From contig NZ_PVBM01000014.1 in NCBI RefSeq assembly GCF_002968575.1, positions 1 to 64,000 on the forward strand: DNA of 64,000 nucleotides, given 5' to 3'. This document shows positions 43,331 through 52,182 of the stretch, in pieces. This stretch comes from Neorhizobium huautlense. GTDB lineage: Bacteria > Pseudomonadota > Alphaproteobacteria > Rhizobiales > Rhizobiaceae. Every line of letters begins with the position of its first letter. Position 1 is the first letter of the stretch. Below the pieces are notes generated by a model that did not search any database, had not been told where the DNA came from, and saw only the letters and a program-made list of their open reading frames with translations. The position numbers and the translations under genes were made by a program.

Positions 43331-45909
43331 TTGCCGACCACTCCTCTCAAGCCGCCGCTGATCAGAAGCGTCGCGTCCATCATCACGATGGCAGGGCTCA
43401 CGCCACCTGCAACGGCCAGGTACCGTGGCTTCCAGATCGGATGGAACTTCGACTTGAAGGCCTTTAATCCCCTGAAATTGTAAAACCGTTCGCCATGTTC
43501 AAACACGATGCCGCCGATCCGGTCCCAGACCGGCGCTGCCTCGCGTGCAGCCATACCCGAGAGCGGCGCCATGCCAAGATTGAACTGCGCATAACCGGCG
43601 TCGCGGAGATATTCCATGATCTTCGCAAATAGAAAATCCATAGATCCCCTGGGAGCTTCGGGCGCAAAACGCATCAGATCAACGGTTCCTTCCTGCTTCG
43701 TATCAGTGACCGACAGCGTTGCGAAAGCAACGATACGATTTTCTTTTCGCAAAACGGCAACGGCCTGAGAGCTCACATAGTCGTCGCGGAAGGAACCGAG
43801 CGAGAAGGTCTTTTCACGGGTATTATGCTCCGCAAGCCATGCATCGGAAACCGCTTTAAGATCCTCGATCGAAGCCATGACCTCCGGCTGGTCGATCACC
43901 GAAAATTCCAGTCCTTCCCGCGCTCCCTTGTTAACCGCTTGACGAAGGCTCGCGAGGCGACTGCCTTTGAGATCGAAACGCGTGAGGTCGACGATTGCAA
44001 GTTCACCCAGCTTGAAAGCCCTCAGCCCCGCATCTGCACAATGGGAAAGAAGATCTGGCGATATCTGGTAGAAGACGGCCCGCCCGCCTCGGGCACGTGC
44101 CTCCTCGATGAAACGCCACACCAGATCGGCGGTTTCCTCTCGGGCTCCTACTGGATCGAAAAGTGCAATCCAGGATCGGCCCTGAATCCCATACATGATG
44201 AACGCATGTCCGCTTTCGGAAAACATCAGCCGCTTATCGCCCATTCGGACCAGGTTGGCGTCGGCGTTGTCCTGCGACATCGCAATCCGAATGGCCGCCT
44301 CAAGGTCGCCGGTCGTTGACGGTGGCGAGCGAAATGCCGCCGGTCGGAGCAGACTGAAAAGAGAGAGCATTCCCGCAAAGATCGTAAGACCGAGCGCAGC
44401 ACGCAGGCCACGTGGCGCCTCTTCGGCAAATTCAAACTGCCACCACAGCTCGTGGGTGTATTGCACCTCGCGATATACAAAAAGCAGGACAGTAACGGCT
44501 GCGGCAACAATGACCAGCATTGCGGTCATCCAGCTCGGTGTCAGAACCTGACCAAACATCGAAGACCGCCGATTGAATTGTTTGGCGCTGAGAGCTAGCC
44601 CCGCAAGAAGAATGATCAAGAACACTGCTTCGAAAAGAGCAACCGCACGTACAAAGGCAAAGACAAGAGCGAACGCGGCACAAACCAGCCCTGTCCACCA
44701 GGCTCCGTCGAGCCTCTGCCCAATGCCGCGCGCAGCGACGAACAACACAAGTCCGAAAATGCTTGACAGGAAATGCGCGCCTTCCACCAACGGCAGCGGC
44801 AGATAGCTGGAAAGCAGGTCAAGATCGGAATCCGGCGTCGGAGTGACGCTGGAAAAGATCAGCATTGCCCCCGCGATCATCGCAAAAGTGGCAAGCAGGG
44901 GCGGTGCCAGCCGGAATTCCAGTTTTCGCAAGGTCGACGCAACCGGATGATGGGCTAGCTGCCGAATTTCAAGACCGATAACGACGAGTGTCGCGATCAG
45001 CAGAGGCAGAACGTGGTAGATGACACGGTAGAGGACGAGGCTGCCAAGAACCTCGTCGACGCTGACCGTGCTGCCAAGAGCCGCGATGATTACGGTTTCG
45101 AAGACACCAAGACCTGCCGGCACGTGGCTGAGTACCCCAATTCCCACGGCGGTAGCATAGATTGCCAGGAATGACGGCCAACCGATTTCGGTCTGCGGCA
45201 AGAGGACGTAGAGGACCGACGACGAAGCGGCGATATCGAGCACAGTGACCAGAAACTGCTGCGACGATGTACGGGTGTCCGGCAGCCGGATGTTCAAGCG
45301 GCCTATCGCTATGGTCCGACCGTTCTTCCCCAATACAACCAATGCAAAAAGAACCGCGATGATCAGAACCGCCACGGCTCGCACCCAGCCTTGGTTTATA
45401 TGGACGATTGCCGCGATCCGCGGGGCCGTAACGAGCGACGCGAAAGCAGTAACCGCCAACAATCCGCTACCGAAAGCAAGCGTAACGAAGGCGATGACCC
45501 GGCCGATATCATCGGGAGAAAGCCCCAGACGCGAATAGGCCCGGAATCGAATAGCCCCGCCGCTGAGCGCCCCGAAGCCAGCGGTGTTGCCGACCGCATA
45601 GGCGCTGAACGCTGTCATTGCGACCGGCACCGGCGGCAATGACCGACCGATATAGGCAAGCGCGTTCATGTCGTAGCCGACGAGCGCCGCAAAGCTCAAC
45701 GCGGTAAAGAAGATCGCCAACCCGATCGAAGACCAACGGGTATGGCCGAGCGCCTCAATCACGTCGTCATAGCTGACCTCGGTCGTGAGATCGTAGATCG
45801 CAAAGGTCGTAAAGGCGAAGACCAGCAGCACCGCGAGCGCGATGAGGTAAGAACGATACGTTTCAACGAGGTCTCGAAAGCGGTTGGGCTGACGATCCGT
45901 GGATTCCAT
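43327..45909 (-). CDS. lpiA: Lysyl-phosphatidylglycerol synthase/flippase LpiA (MprF)
   Basis: 860-residue membrane protein. The N-terminal part (about 1-520) has around 14 helices forming the flippase (NTAGFGALSGGAIRFRAY, HVPAGLGVFETVIIAALG). The C-terminal cytosolic GNAT-like domain (about 540-850) transfers lysine from Lys-tRNA to phosphatidylglycerol (GDKRLMFSESGHAFIMYGI, MDFLFAKIMEYLRDAGY, FNLGMAPLSG). It reduces the negative surface charge, giving resistance to cationic peptides; in rhizobia it is induced by low pH. acvB follows with a 4-base overlap. Confidence 0.93.
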   Translation of the reverse strand: MESTDRQPNRFRDLVETYRSYLIALAVLLVFAFTTFAIYDLTTEVSYDDVIEALGHTRWSSIGLAIFFTALSFAALVGYDMNALAYIGRSLPPVPVAMTAFSAYAVGNTAGFGALSGGAIRFRAYSRLGLSPDDIGRVIAFVTLAFGSGLLAVTAFASLVTAPRIAAIVHINQGWVRAVAVLIIAVLFALVVLGKNGRTIAIGRLNIRLPDTRTSSQQFLVTVLDIAASSSVLYVLLPQTEIGWPSFLAIYATAVGIGVLSHVPAGLGVFETVIIAALGSTVSVDEVLGSLVLYRVIYHVLPLLIATLVVIGLEIRQLAHHPVASTLRKLEFRLAPPLLATFAMIAGAMLIFSSVTPTPDSDLDLLSSYLPLPLVEGAHFLSSIFGLVLFVAARGIGQRLDGAWWTGLVCAAFALVFAFVRAVALFEAVFLIILLAGLALSAKQFNRRSSMFGQVLTPSWMTAMLVIVAAAVTVLLFVYREVQYTHELWWQFEFAEEAPRGLRAALGLTIFAGMLSLFSLLRPAAFRSPPSTTGDLEAAIRIAMSQDNADANLVRMGDKRLMFSESGHAFIMYGIQGRSWIALFDPVGAREETADLVWRFIEEARARGGRAVFYQISPDLLSHCADAGLRAFKLGELAIVDLTRFDLKGSRLASLRQAVNKGAREGLEFSVIDQPEVMASIEDLKAVSDAWLAEHNTREKTFSLGSFRDDYVSSQAVAVLRKENRIVAFATLSVTDTKQEGTVDLMRFAPEAPRGSMDFLFAKIMEYLRDAGYAQFNLGMAPLSGMAAREAAPVWDRIGGIVFEHGERFYNFRGLKAFKSKFHPIWKPRYLAVAGGVSPAIVMMDATLLISGGLRGVVGK

Positions 45910-46111
45910 TTTGGTTGCCGATACTGAGAAAGATTTCGCGCCCGGATTTTGATCAGACGCGCAGCAAAAGCAACGGGATCGCGGCTATAATGTGTCTGAT
46001 ATCGTTAAAGCGCAGTCCCAGTCTTCAATATGCCGTCGGGCCCATTGGTCCCACCGGCGAGAGGGGCGCTCGCAAGACGACCATAGCCAGGGCGGCTCAC
46101 GAATTATAAGC

Positions 46112-46146
46112 TTGACGGCCGGATCCGAAGCCATATAGTTTAAACT
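46112..46146 (+). promoter_or_regulatory. Promoter with overlapping operator for the CoA-aromatic operon
   Basis: TTGACG (46112-46117) and TATAGT (46134-46139) are spaced by 16 bases, close to a sigma-70 type promoter. A perfect palindrome AGTTTAAACT (46137-46146) covers the end of the -10 and the expected start of transcription, as a repressor site would. No regulator gene is adjacent in the window. Confidence 0.55.
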
Positions 46147-46184
46147 TAAAATAATAAACGGTGAACTGTGAGGAGGACTTGGAT

Positions 46185-48533
46185 ATGCGCATCGTCTGTA
46201 TCGGTGGCGGCCCGGCCGGCCTCTATTTCGCGCTCCTGATGAAGAAGTTTCATCCCGAGCATTCGATCTCGGTGGTCGAGCGCAACAAACCTTACGACAC
46301 GTTCGGCTGGGGCGTGGTGTTCTCTGACGCCACCATGGTGTCGATGAAGGCCTGGGACCCGGAAAGTGCCGCCGAAATCGAAGATGCGTTCAATCACTGG
46401 GACGATATCGAACTGCTCTTCAAGGGCACGCGCCAGCGCACGTCCGGCCACGGCTTCGTCGGCATCGGCCGCAAGAAGCTCTTGAACATCCTGCAGCGCC
46501 GCTGCGAGGCACTGGGCGTCGAACTCGTGTTCGAAACGGAGGCCAATGGCGGTATCGACTATCCGGATGCCGACCTGATCATCGCCTCCGACGGCTTCAA
46601 CTCGAAGATCCGCAACCGTTATCCGGAAGTTTTCGAGCCGGACCTCGTGGTGCGCCCGAACCGCTATATCTGGCTCGGGACCAACAAGCTGTTCGACGCC
46701 TTCACCTTCGATTTCCGCAAGACGGACCATGGCTGGTTCCAGGCGCATATCTACAAGTTCGACGACAAGACCTCGACCTTCATCGTCGAGACCACCGAAG
46801 AGGCTTACGAAAAGCACGGCCTCGGCCAGATGGACCAGCAGGGCTCGATCAACTTCTGCCAGGACCTGTTCTCAGAAGTGCTCGAAGGCTCCGAGTTGAT
46901 GACCAATGCACGCCACCTGCGTGGCAGCGCCTGGCTGAACTTCAACCGTCTGATCTGCGGCAAGTGGAGCCATTTCAACGGCAATTCGCATGTCGTGCTG
47001 ATGGGCGACGCCGCCCACACCGCGCATTTTGCGATCGGCTCCGGTACCAAACTTGCGATTGACGATGCGATCGAGCTTACCAACCAGTTCAACAAGCTCG
47101 GTCATTCCAGGGAAAACATCCCGCAGGTTCTCGAAACCTACGAGGAAATCCGCCGAGTCGATGTCGCCCGCATCCAGAATGCGGCCCGCAACGCCATGGA
47201 ATGGTTCGAAGTGGTCGGCCAGCGTTATGCCGATACGCTGGAGCCGGAACAGTTCATGTATTCGATGCTGACCCGCTCGCAGCGCATCAGCCACGAGAAT
47301 CTCCGGCTGCGCGATCCCAAATGGCTGGAAGGTTACGAGCGCTGGTTCGCCAGGAGGAACGGCATCGAGGTGACCGGCAACGGCCGAACCCTGCCGCCGA
47401 TGTTCACGCCCTATTCGCTGCGTGAAACGCACCTGCCGAACCGGATCGTCATGTCGCCCATGGCCATGTACTCTGCCAAGAACGGGCTGCTGGACGATTT
47501 CCATCTGGTCCACCTCGGTTCACGCGCGCTCGGCGGTGCCGGCCTCGTGTTTGGGGAAATGACCTGTGTCTCGCCGGAGGCCCGCATCACCCCCGGCTGC
47601 CTCGGTCTCTGGAACACGGAGCAGGCGGCCGCCTGGAAACGCTTCGTCACCTTCGTACATGAGAATTCCGCGGCAAAGGTCGGTATCCAGCTGGGACACG
47701 CCGGCCGCAAAGGCTCGACCAAGGTTGCCTGGGAAGGTATCGACCAGCCGGTCGAAGAGGGTGGTTGGCCGTTGCTCTCGGCTTCGGCACTCCCCTACCT
47801 CAAGAGCAGCCAGATCCCGAAAGCGATGGACCGAGACGATATGGATCGCGTCAGGGCGGATTTTGTACGGGCGGCTGGATATGCGGCCGAAGCCGGCGCC
47901 GACTGGCTGGAACTGCACTGCGCACACGGTTATCTGCTGTCGAGCTTCCTCTCTCCGCTCACCAATGTCCGCACAGACGAATATGGCGGCAGCCACGAAA
48001 ACCGCGCGTGTTATCCGCTGGAGGTCTTCAAAGCGATCCGCGAAGTCTGGCCAGACGACAAGCCGATTTCCATCCGACTTTCCTGCCATGACTGGTTCGA
48101 AGGCGGAAACACGCCTGAAGACGCGGCGATCTACGCGCGGATGTTCAAGGATACCGGTGCCGACCTTATCGATTGCTCGTCCGGTCAGGTCTGGAAGGAA
48201 GAAAGGCCGGTCTATGGCCGCCTCTTCCAGACGCCATTCTCCGACAAGATCCGCAACGAGATCGGCATCCCGACCATCGCCGTCGGCGCGATTTCCGAGG
48301 CCGATCACGCCAACTCGATCATCGCCGCCGGCCGCGCCGATCTCTGCGCCGTCGCCCGCCCACATCTTGCCGACCCTGCCTGGGTGCTGCACGAGGCGGC
48401 AAAGATCGGCCTGACCAACATCCCGTGGCCGAAACAGTATTATTCCGGCAAGGCTCAATATGAGACCAACCTCGCGCGCGCTGCTGCAGCGGCTGCCCCT
48501 CCGGCCGTCGGCCCGGCGGCTGCGGCGAAATAA
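46185..48533 (+). CDS. Bifunctional FAD monooxygenase / OYE reductase acting on aromatic CoA
   Basis: 782-residue fusion. Residues 1-390 form a class A flavin hydroxylase (GGGPAGLYFA at the start; LMGDAAHTAHFAIGSGTKLA for FAD). Residues about 405-770 form an Old Yellow Enzyme-like reductase (MSPMAMYSA, QLGHAGRKGS, ELHCAHGYLLSSFLSP). This fold pairing is that of 2-aminobenzoyl-CoA monooxygenase/reductase of Azoarcus evansii and of proteins annotated as salicylyl-CoA 5-hydroxylase/oxidoreductase. ATG at 46185 has AGGAGG 8 bases upstream; a GTG at 46161 would contain that site. First gene of a seven-gene operon. Confidence 0.88.
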   Translation: MRIVCIGGGPAGLYFALLMKKFHPEHSISVVERNKPYDTFGWGVVFSDATMVSMKAWDPESAAEIEDAFNHWDDIELLFKGTRQRTSGHGFVGIGRKKLLNILQRRCEALGVELVFETEANGGIDYPDADLIIASDGFNSKIRNRYPEVFEPDLVVRPNRYIWLGTNKLFDAFTFDFRKTDHGWFQAHIYKFDDKTSTFIVETTEEAYEKHGLGQMDQQGSINFCQDLFSEVLEGSELMTNARHLRGSAWLNFNRLICGKWSHFNGNSHVVLMGDAAHTAHFAIGSGTKLAIDDAIELTNQFNKLGHSRENIPQVLETYEEIRRVDVARIQNAARNAMEWFEVVGQRYADTLEPEQFMYSMLTRSQRISHENLRLRDPKWLEGYERWFARRNGIEVTGNGRTLPPMFTPYSLRETHLPNRIVMSPMAMYSAKNGLLDDFHLVHLGSRALGGAGLVFGEMTCVSPEARITPGCLGLWNTEQAAAWKRFVTFVHENSAAKVGIQLGHAGRKGSTKVAWEGIDQPVEEGGWPLLSASALPYLKSSQIPKAMDRDDMDRVRADFVRAAGYAAEAGADWLELHCAHGYLLSSFLSPLTNVRTDEYGGSHENRACYPLEVFKAIREVWPDDKPISIRLSCHDWFEGGNTPEDAAIYARMFKDTGADLIDCSSGQVWKEERPVYGRLFQTPFSDKIRNEIGIPTIAVGAISEADHANSIIAAGRADLCAVARPHLADPAWVLHEAAKIGLTNIPWPKQYYSGKAQYETNLARAAAAAAPPAVGPAAAAK

Positions 48534-48543
48534 GGATCACGTC

Positions 48544-49341
48544 ATGACCGAAGCGGCCCCGGCCAGGCTTGCCAACCGCCACGCCCTCGTCACCGGCGCG
48601 GGCTCGGGCATTGGCGCGGCCATCGCCACTGCACTGGTGGAGGCCGGCGCGCGCGTCACTCTGGCCGGCCGCCGGGCGGAGCCGCTGGAGGCGCTTGCCG
48701 CAACGCTTGGCAAGGACAGGGTGTGCGTCGCGGATGGTTTCGACGTGACCGACGAAATGGCGATCGGCAACGGCCTGAAGACGGTGCATTCCGCGTTCGG
48801 TCCTATCGATATCCTGGTCAACAATGCCGGCGAAGGCCCGAGCGCGCCCTTCGAAAAAACCTCGCTGGAGATGTGGAACCGGGTCATGTCGGTCGATCTC
48901 ACCGGCGTGTTCCTCGTAACCCAGGCCGTGCTGCCGGATCTCAAGGTTTTTGGCGCGGGCGCGCGGATCATCAACATCGCCTCGACCGCGGGACTAACCG
49001 GTTATGCCTATGTTTCGGCTTATGTGGCCGCCAAGCATGGCGTCGTCGGCCTCACCCGTTCGCTGGCGCTGGAACTGGCAAAGACCGGCATCACCGTCAA
49101 CGCCGTCTGCCCCGGCTTTACCGACACGCCTCTGATCGCCCGTTCGATCGAAACAATCGTCGCCAAGACCGGACGGACGGAGGAGCAGGCGTTGAAGGAA
49201 TTTACCAAAAGCAATCCGCAGGGGCGGCTGGTGAAACCGGAGGAGGTCGCGCACACGGTTCTGTGGCTGGCATCGCCCGGAGCTGCATCAATCAACGGAC
49301 AGGCAATCGCGGTTGCCGGTGGGGAGGTATTGGCAGGATGA
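48544..49341 (+). CDS. SDR family dehydrogenase of the aromatic-CoA operon
   Basis: 265-residue short-chain dehydrogenase: TGAGSGIG (17-24), LAGRRAE after beta-2 (Arg43/Arg44 region, suggesting NADP), NNAG, and a YVAAK catalytic pair. It ends in an ATGA overlap with the next gene. In 2-aminobenzoyl-CoA clusters an SDR of this kind oxidises a 3-hydroxyacyl-CoA or ring alcohol intermediate; the exact step is not shown by sequence. Confidence 0.87.
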   Translation: MTEAAPARLANRHALVTGAGSGIGAAIATALVEAGARVTLAGRRAEPLEALAATLGKDRVCVADGFDVTDEMAIGNGLKTVHSAFGPIDILVNNAGEGPSAPFEKTSLEMWNRVMSVDLTGVFLVTQAVLPDLKVFGAGARIINIASTAGLTGYAYVSAYVAAKHGVVGLTRSLALELAKTGITVNAVCPGFTDTPLIARSIETIVAKTGRTEEQALKEFTKSNPQGRLVKPEEVAHTVLWLASPGAASINGQAIAVAGGEVLAG

Positions 49342-50186
49342 GCGAGCAGGCTTCGATGGCGGGACATCTCCGCCCCTTCAAGGACTACCAGCCGCAGCAC
49401 TTCCTTTGGGAAGCCAGCGACAACGGCCGCGTCGCGACCATCCGCTTGAACCGGGCGGAGCGCAAGAACCCTCTCACCTTCGAAAGCTACGCGGAACTGC
49501 GCGACCTTTTCCGTGATCTGGTCTATGCGTCCGATATCCGCTCGATCGTGCTGACCGGCGCCGGCGGCAATTTCTCGTCCGGCGGCGATGTCTTCGAGAT
49601 CATCGAGCCGCTGACCCATATGGCGATGCCGGATCTGCTCGCCTTCACCCGCATGACCGGCGATCTCGTCAAGGCGATGAAGAAGTGCCCGCAGCCGATC
49701 GTCGCCGCCGTCGATGGCATCTGCATGGGCGCCGGCGCGATCCTCGCCATGGCCTCCGACATCCGGCTGGCGACGCCCGAAGCCAAGACCGCTTTCCTCT
49801 TCACCCGCGTCGGCCTCGCCGGTGCCGATATGGGCGCCTGCGGGATCCTGCCGCGCATCATCGGCCAGGGCCGCGCCGCCGAACTGCTCTTCACCGGCCG
49901 CACCATGAACGCCCGCGAAGGCGAGGCCTGGGGCTTCTTCAATACCATCCATCCGGGCGACGTTCTCGAAGCCGAAGCCGTGAAGCTCGCCCATTCGCTG
50001 GCCGACGGGCCTTGGTTCGCCCATACGATGACCAAGACCATGCTGAACCAGGAATGGGCGATGGGCATCGACGAGATGATCGAATCCGAAGCCCAGGCCC
50101 AGGCGATCTGCATGGCCACCAAGGACTTCCGCCGTGCCTTCGAGGCCTTCGCCGAAAAACGCAAGCCGGTCTTCGAGGGCAATTGA
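49338..50186 (+). CDS. Enoyl-CoA hydratase/isomerase family protein
   Basis: 282-residue crotonase-fold enzyme. The oxyanion-hole segments are [11 protein letters not shown] and [19 protein letters not shown]; the catalytic position that carries Glu in hydratases reads [20 protein letters not shown], an Asp-containing variant often seen in ring-opening or isomerase members. It has a 25-residue N-terminal extension. It overlaps both neighbours by a few bases (ATGA and TGATG), so it is tightly coupled in the operon. Likely hydrates or opens a reduced aromatic CoA ring. Confidence 0.85.
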   Translation: MSEQASMAGHLRPFKDYQPQHFLWEASDNGRVATIRLNRAERKNPLTFESYAELRDLFRDLVYASDIRSIVLTGAGGNFSSGGDVFEIIEPLTHMAMPDLLAFTRMTGDLVKAMKKCPQPIVAAVDGICMGAGAILAMASDIRLATPEAKTAFLFTRVGLAGADMGACGILPRIIGQGRAAELLFTGRTMNAREGEAWGFFNTIHPGDVLEAEAVKLAHSLADGPWFAHTMTKTMLNQEWAMGIDEMIESEAQAQAICMATKDFRRAFEAFAEKRKPVFEGN

Positions 50187-51361
50187 TGGCCGCCCCCACG
50201 ACGCTCAAAGGGCCGGCGCGCGATTTCCTCGACTGGCCGTTCTTCGACGGGAACCACAAGGCGCTCGCCGAAAAGCTCGATGCCTTCGCGGCCTCCGGCG
50301 CGCTCGCCCATATCGACCATTCCGATACCGACAACGCCTGCCGGGCACTCGTCAAGGCGCTTGGGCAGGCCGGCCTTCTGGATGCGGCGACCGGCGCCGG
50401 CGGCAGCCAGCCGGTCGACAGCCGCGCCGCCTGCCTCACCCGCGAAACGCTCGCCTGGCATGACGGCCTTGCCGACTTCGCCTTCGCCATGCAGGGCCTC
50501 GGCACCGGCGCGATCGGTCTTTCCGGCTCCGAGGAACTGCGCCGCACGGTTCTGCCGAAAGCGCAATCGGGCGAATGGATTTCCGCCTTCGCGCTCTCTG
50601 AAAAGGAAGCTGGGTCGGATGTCGCCGCCATGGCCTGCGCCGCCCGCAAGGACGGCGACCACTACATACTGGACGGCGAGAAGACCTGGATTTCCAACGG
50701 CGGCATCGCCGATGTCTACACGGTCTTCGTCCGCACCGGCGAAGCGCCCGGTACGCGGGGCATTTCCGCCTTCGTGGTCTTCGCCGACGATCCGGGCTTC
50801 TCGATCGCCGAGCGCATTGACGTGATCGCTCCGCATCCGCTGGCAACGATCCGCTTCGAAAACTGCCGCATTCCGGCTTCGCGCCTGCTCGGGTCACCCG
50901 GCGAAGGCTTCAAGATCGCCATGCGCACACTGGATATCTTTCGCGCCTCGGTCGCCGCCGCAGCGCTCGGCTTTGCCAAGCGCGCGCTCGACGAAGCGGT
51001 TGCTTATGCCAAGGCGCGGCCGATGTTCGGCAACCACCTTTCCGACCTGCAGCTCACTCAGGCCGCTTTCGGCGACATGGCGGCCGGGATCGATGCCGGA
51101 GCACTCTTGACCTACCGCGCCGCCTGGCGCCGCGACGTACAGGGCCTGCCGACCACCAAGGAGGCCGCGATAGCCAAGATGGTCGCGACCGAGAATGCAC
51201 AAAGCGTCATCGACCGCGCCGTGCAGATCTTTGGCGGCCGCGGCGTGAAAAGCGGCGAGATCACCGAAAGCCTCTACCGGGAAATCCGGGCGCTGCGCAT
51301 CTACGAAGGCGCGACCGAGGTCCAGAAGCTCATCATTGCCCGCGAACTTCTGAAGGCGTGA
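50186..51361 (+). CDS. Acyl-CoA dehydrogenase family protein
   Basis: 391-residue FAD enzyme. [16 protein letters not shown] and [19 protein letters not shown] form the middle flavin-binding domain; the C-terminal [35 protein letters not shown] holds the catalytic EG(A)TE segment. ATG at 50186 shares its A with the preceding stop (TGATG). In the aerobic aromatic-CoA route it would dehydrogenate a non-aromatic ring or ring-opened CoA ester. Confidence 0.9.
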   Translation: MAAPTTLKGPARDFLDWPFFDGNHKALAEKLDAFAASGALAHIDHSDTDNACRALVKALGQAGLLDAATGAGGSQPVDSRAACLTRETLAWHDGLADFAFAMQGLGTGAIGLSGSEELRRTVLPKAQSGEWISAFALSEKEAGSDVAAMACAARKDGDHYILDGEKTWISNGGIADVYTVFVRTGEAPGTRGISAFVVFADDPGFSIAERIDVIAPHPLATIRFENCRIPASRLLGSPGEGFKIAMRTLDIFRASVAAAALGFAKRALDEAVAYAKARPMFGNHLSDLQLTQAAFGDMAAGIDAGALLTYRAAWRRDVQGLPTTKEAAIAKMVATENAQSVIDRAVQIFGGRGVKSGEITESLYREIRALRIYEGATEVQKLIIARELLKA

Positions 51362-51370
51362 GGAACGATC

Positions 51371-51802
51371 ATGGCTTACACGACCTCCCGCCGCCTGAAC
51401 TTCGGAGATTGCGACCCCTCCGGCATCGCCTATTTCCCCTCCTACCTGAACATCATGGTCGGGGTTTGCGAGGAGTTTTTCGGCGCGCTCGGCGCGCCAT
51501 GGCCGGAGATGATCAACCACCGCAAGATCGGGGTGCCGACGGTGACGCTCGACGTCGCGTTCAAGAGCCCCGGTTATCACGGCGACATGATGGATTTCAC
51601 CATCAGGGTCATCCGGGTCGGCGACAGTTCCGCCGATCTCGAATACGAGGTACGGGTCGGCGACCGGCTGCTCTGGACGGCAAAGCAGCGGCTCGTCGCC
51701 ATCTCGAACGAAACCCACAAGGCCCTCCCCTGGCCGGACGATATGCGCGCGGCGCTGACACAGCATTTGGAGAACGATGATGCACACGATTCTGCAGCCT
51801 GA
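51371..51802 (+). CDS. Acyl-CoA thioesterase, 4-hydroxybenzoyl-CoA type
   Basis: 143-residue hot-dog thioesterase. NFGDCDPSGIAYFPSYLN contains the catalytic Asp of the 4-hydroxybenzoyl-CoA thioesterase group. It probably frees CoA from dead-end aromatic CoA esters. It lies 9 bases behind the dehydrogenase gene and its end overlaps the RidA gene by 26 bases. Confidence 0.9.
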   Translation: MAYTTSRRLNFGDCDPSGIAYFPSYLNIMVGVCEEFFGALGAPWPEMINHRKIGVPTVTLDVAFKSPGYHGDMMDFTIRVIRVGDSSADLEYEVRVGDRLLWTAKQRLVAISNETHKALPWPDDMRAALTQHLENDDAHDSAA

Positions 51803-52175
51803 AGGCTGGGCCAAACCGATCGGTTACGCCAACGGCGTTGCCGCCAGCGGCCGTCAGATCTTCGTCGGCGGGCAGATCGGCTGGAACGGCCAGTGCCAGT
51901 TCGAGACCGATGATTTCGTCGGCCAGGTTAGGCAGACGCTGCAGAACGTCGTTGCCGTGCTGGCGGAGGCCGGTGCCGGGCCAGAGCACATCACGACCAT
52001 GACCTGGTATTTTACCGACAAGGCCGAATATCTCGGCAACCTCAAGGGCATAGGCCAGGTCTATCGCGAAATCATCGGCAAACATTTCCCCGCCATGGCC
52101 GCCATGCAGGTCGTGGCGCTGGTGGAAGACCGCGCCAAGATCGAAATCCAGGCGACCGCCGTCATTCCGGCCTGA
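51777..52175 (+). CDS. RidA/YjgF family protein
   Basis: 132-residue RidA-fold protein that hydrolyses reactive enamines/imines. GYANGVAASGRQIFVGGQIG and VALVEDRAKIEIQATAV are typical; the Arg in the RidA active site appears shifted to a Lys/Glu context (DRAKIEIQ), so it may be a subfamily with another substrate. Two adjacent ATGs follow GGAG. An imine-handling enzyme fits a 2-amino-substituted ring substrate, where amino loss is needed. Confidence 0.88.
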   Translation: MMHTILQPEGWAKPIGYANGVAASGRQIFVGGQIGWNGQCQFETDDFVGQVRQTLQNVVAVLAEAGAGPEHITTMTWYFTDKAEYLGNLKGIGQVYREIIGKHFPAMAAMQVVALVEDRAKIEIQATAVIPA

Positions 52176-52182
52176 GGCAGTC

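Noticed and set aside
49020-50836. Long minus-strand ORFs (334 and 437 residues) opposite the hydratase and dehydrogenase genes
   Set aside because: Antisense of real genes with codon patterns mirrored from the plus strand; no motifs.
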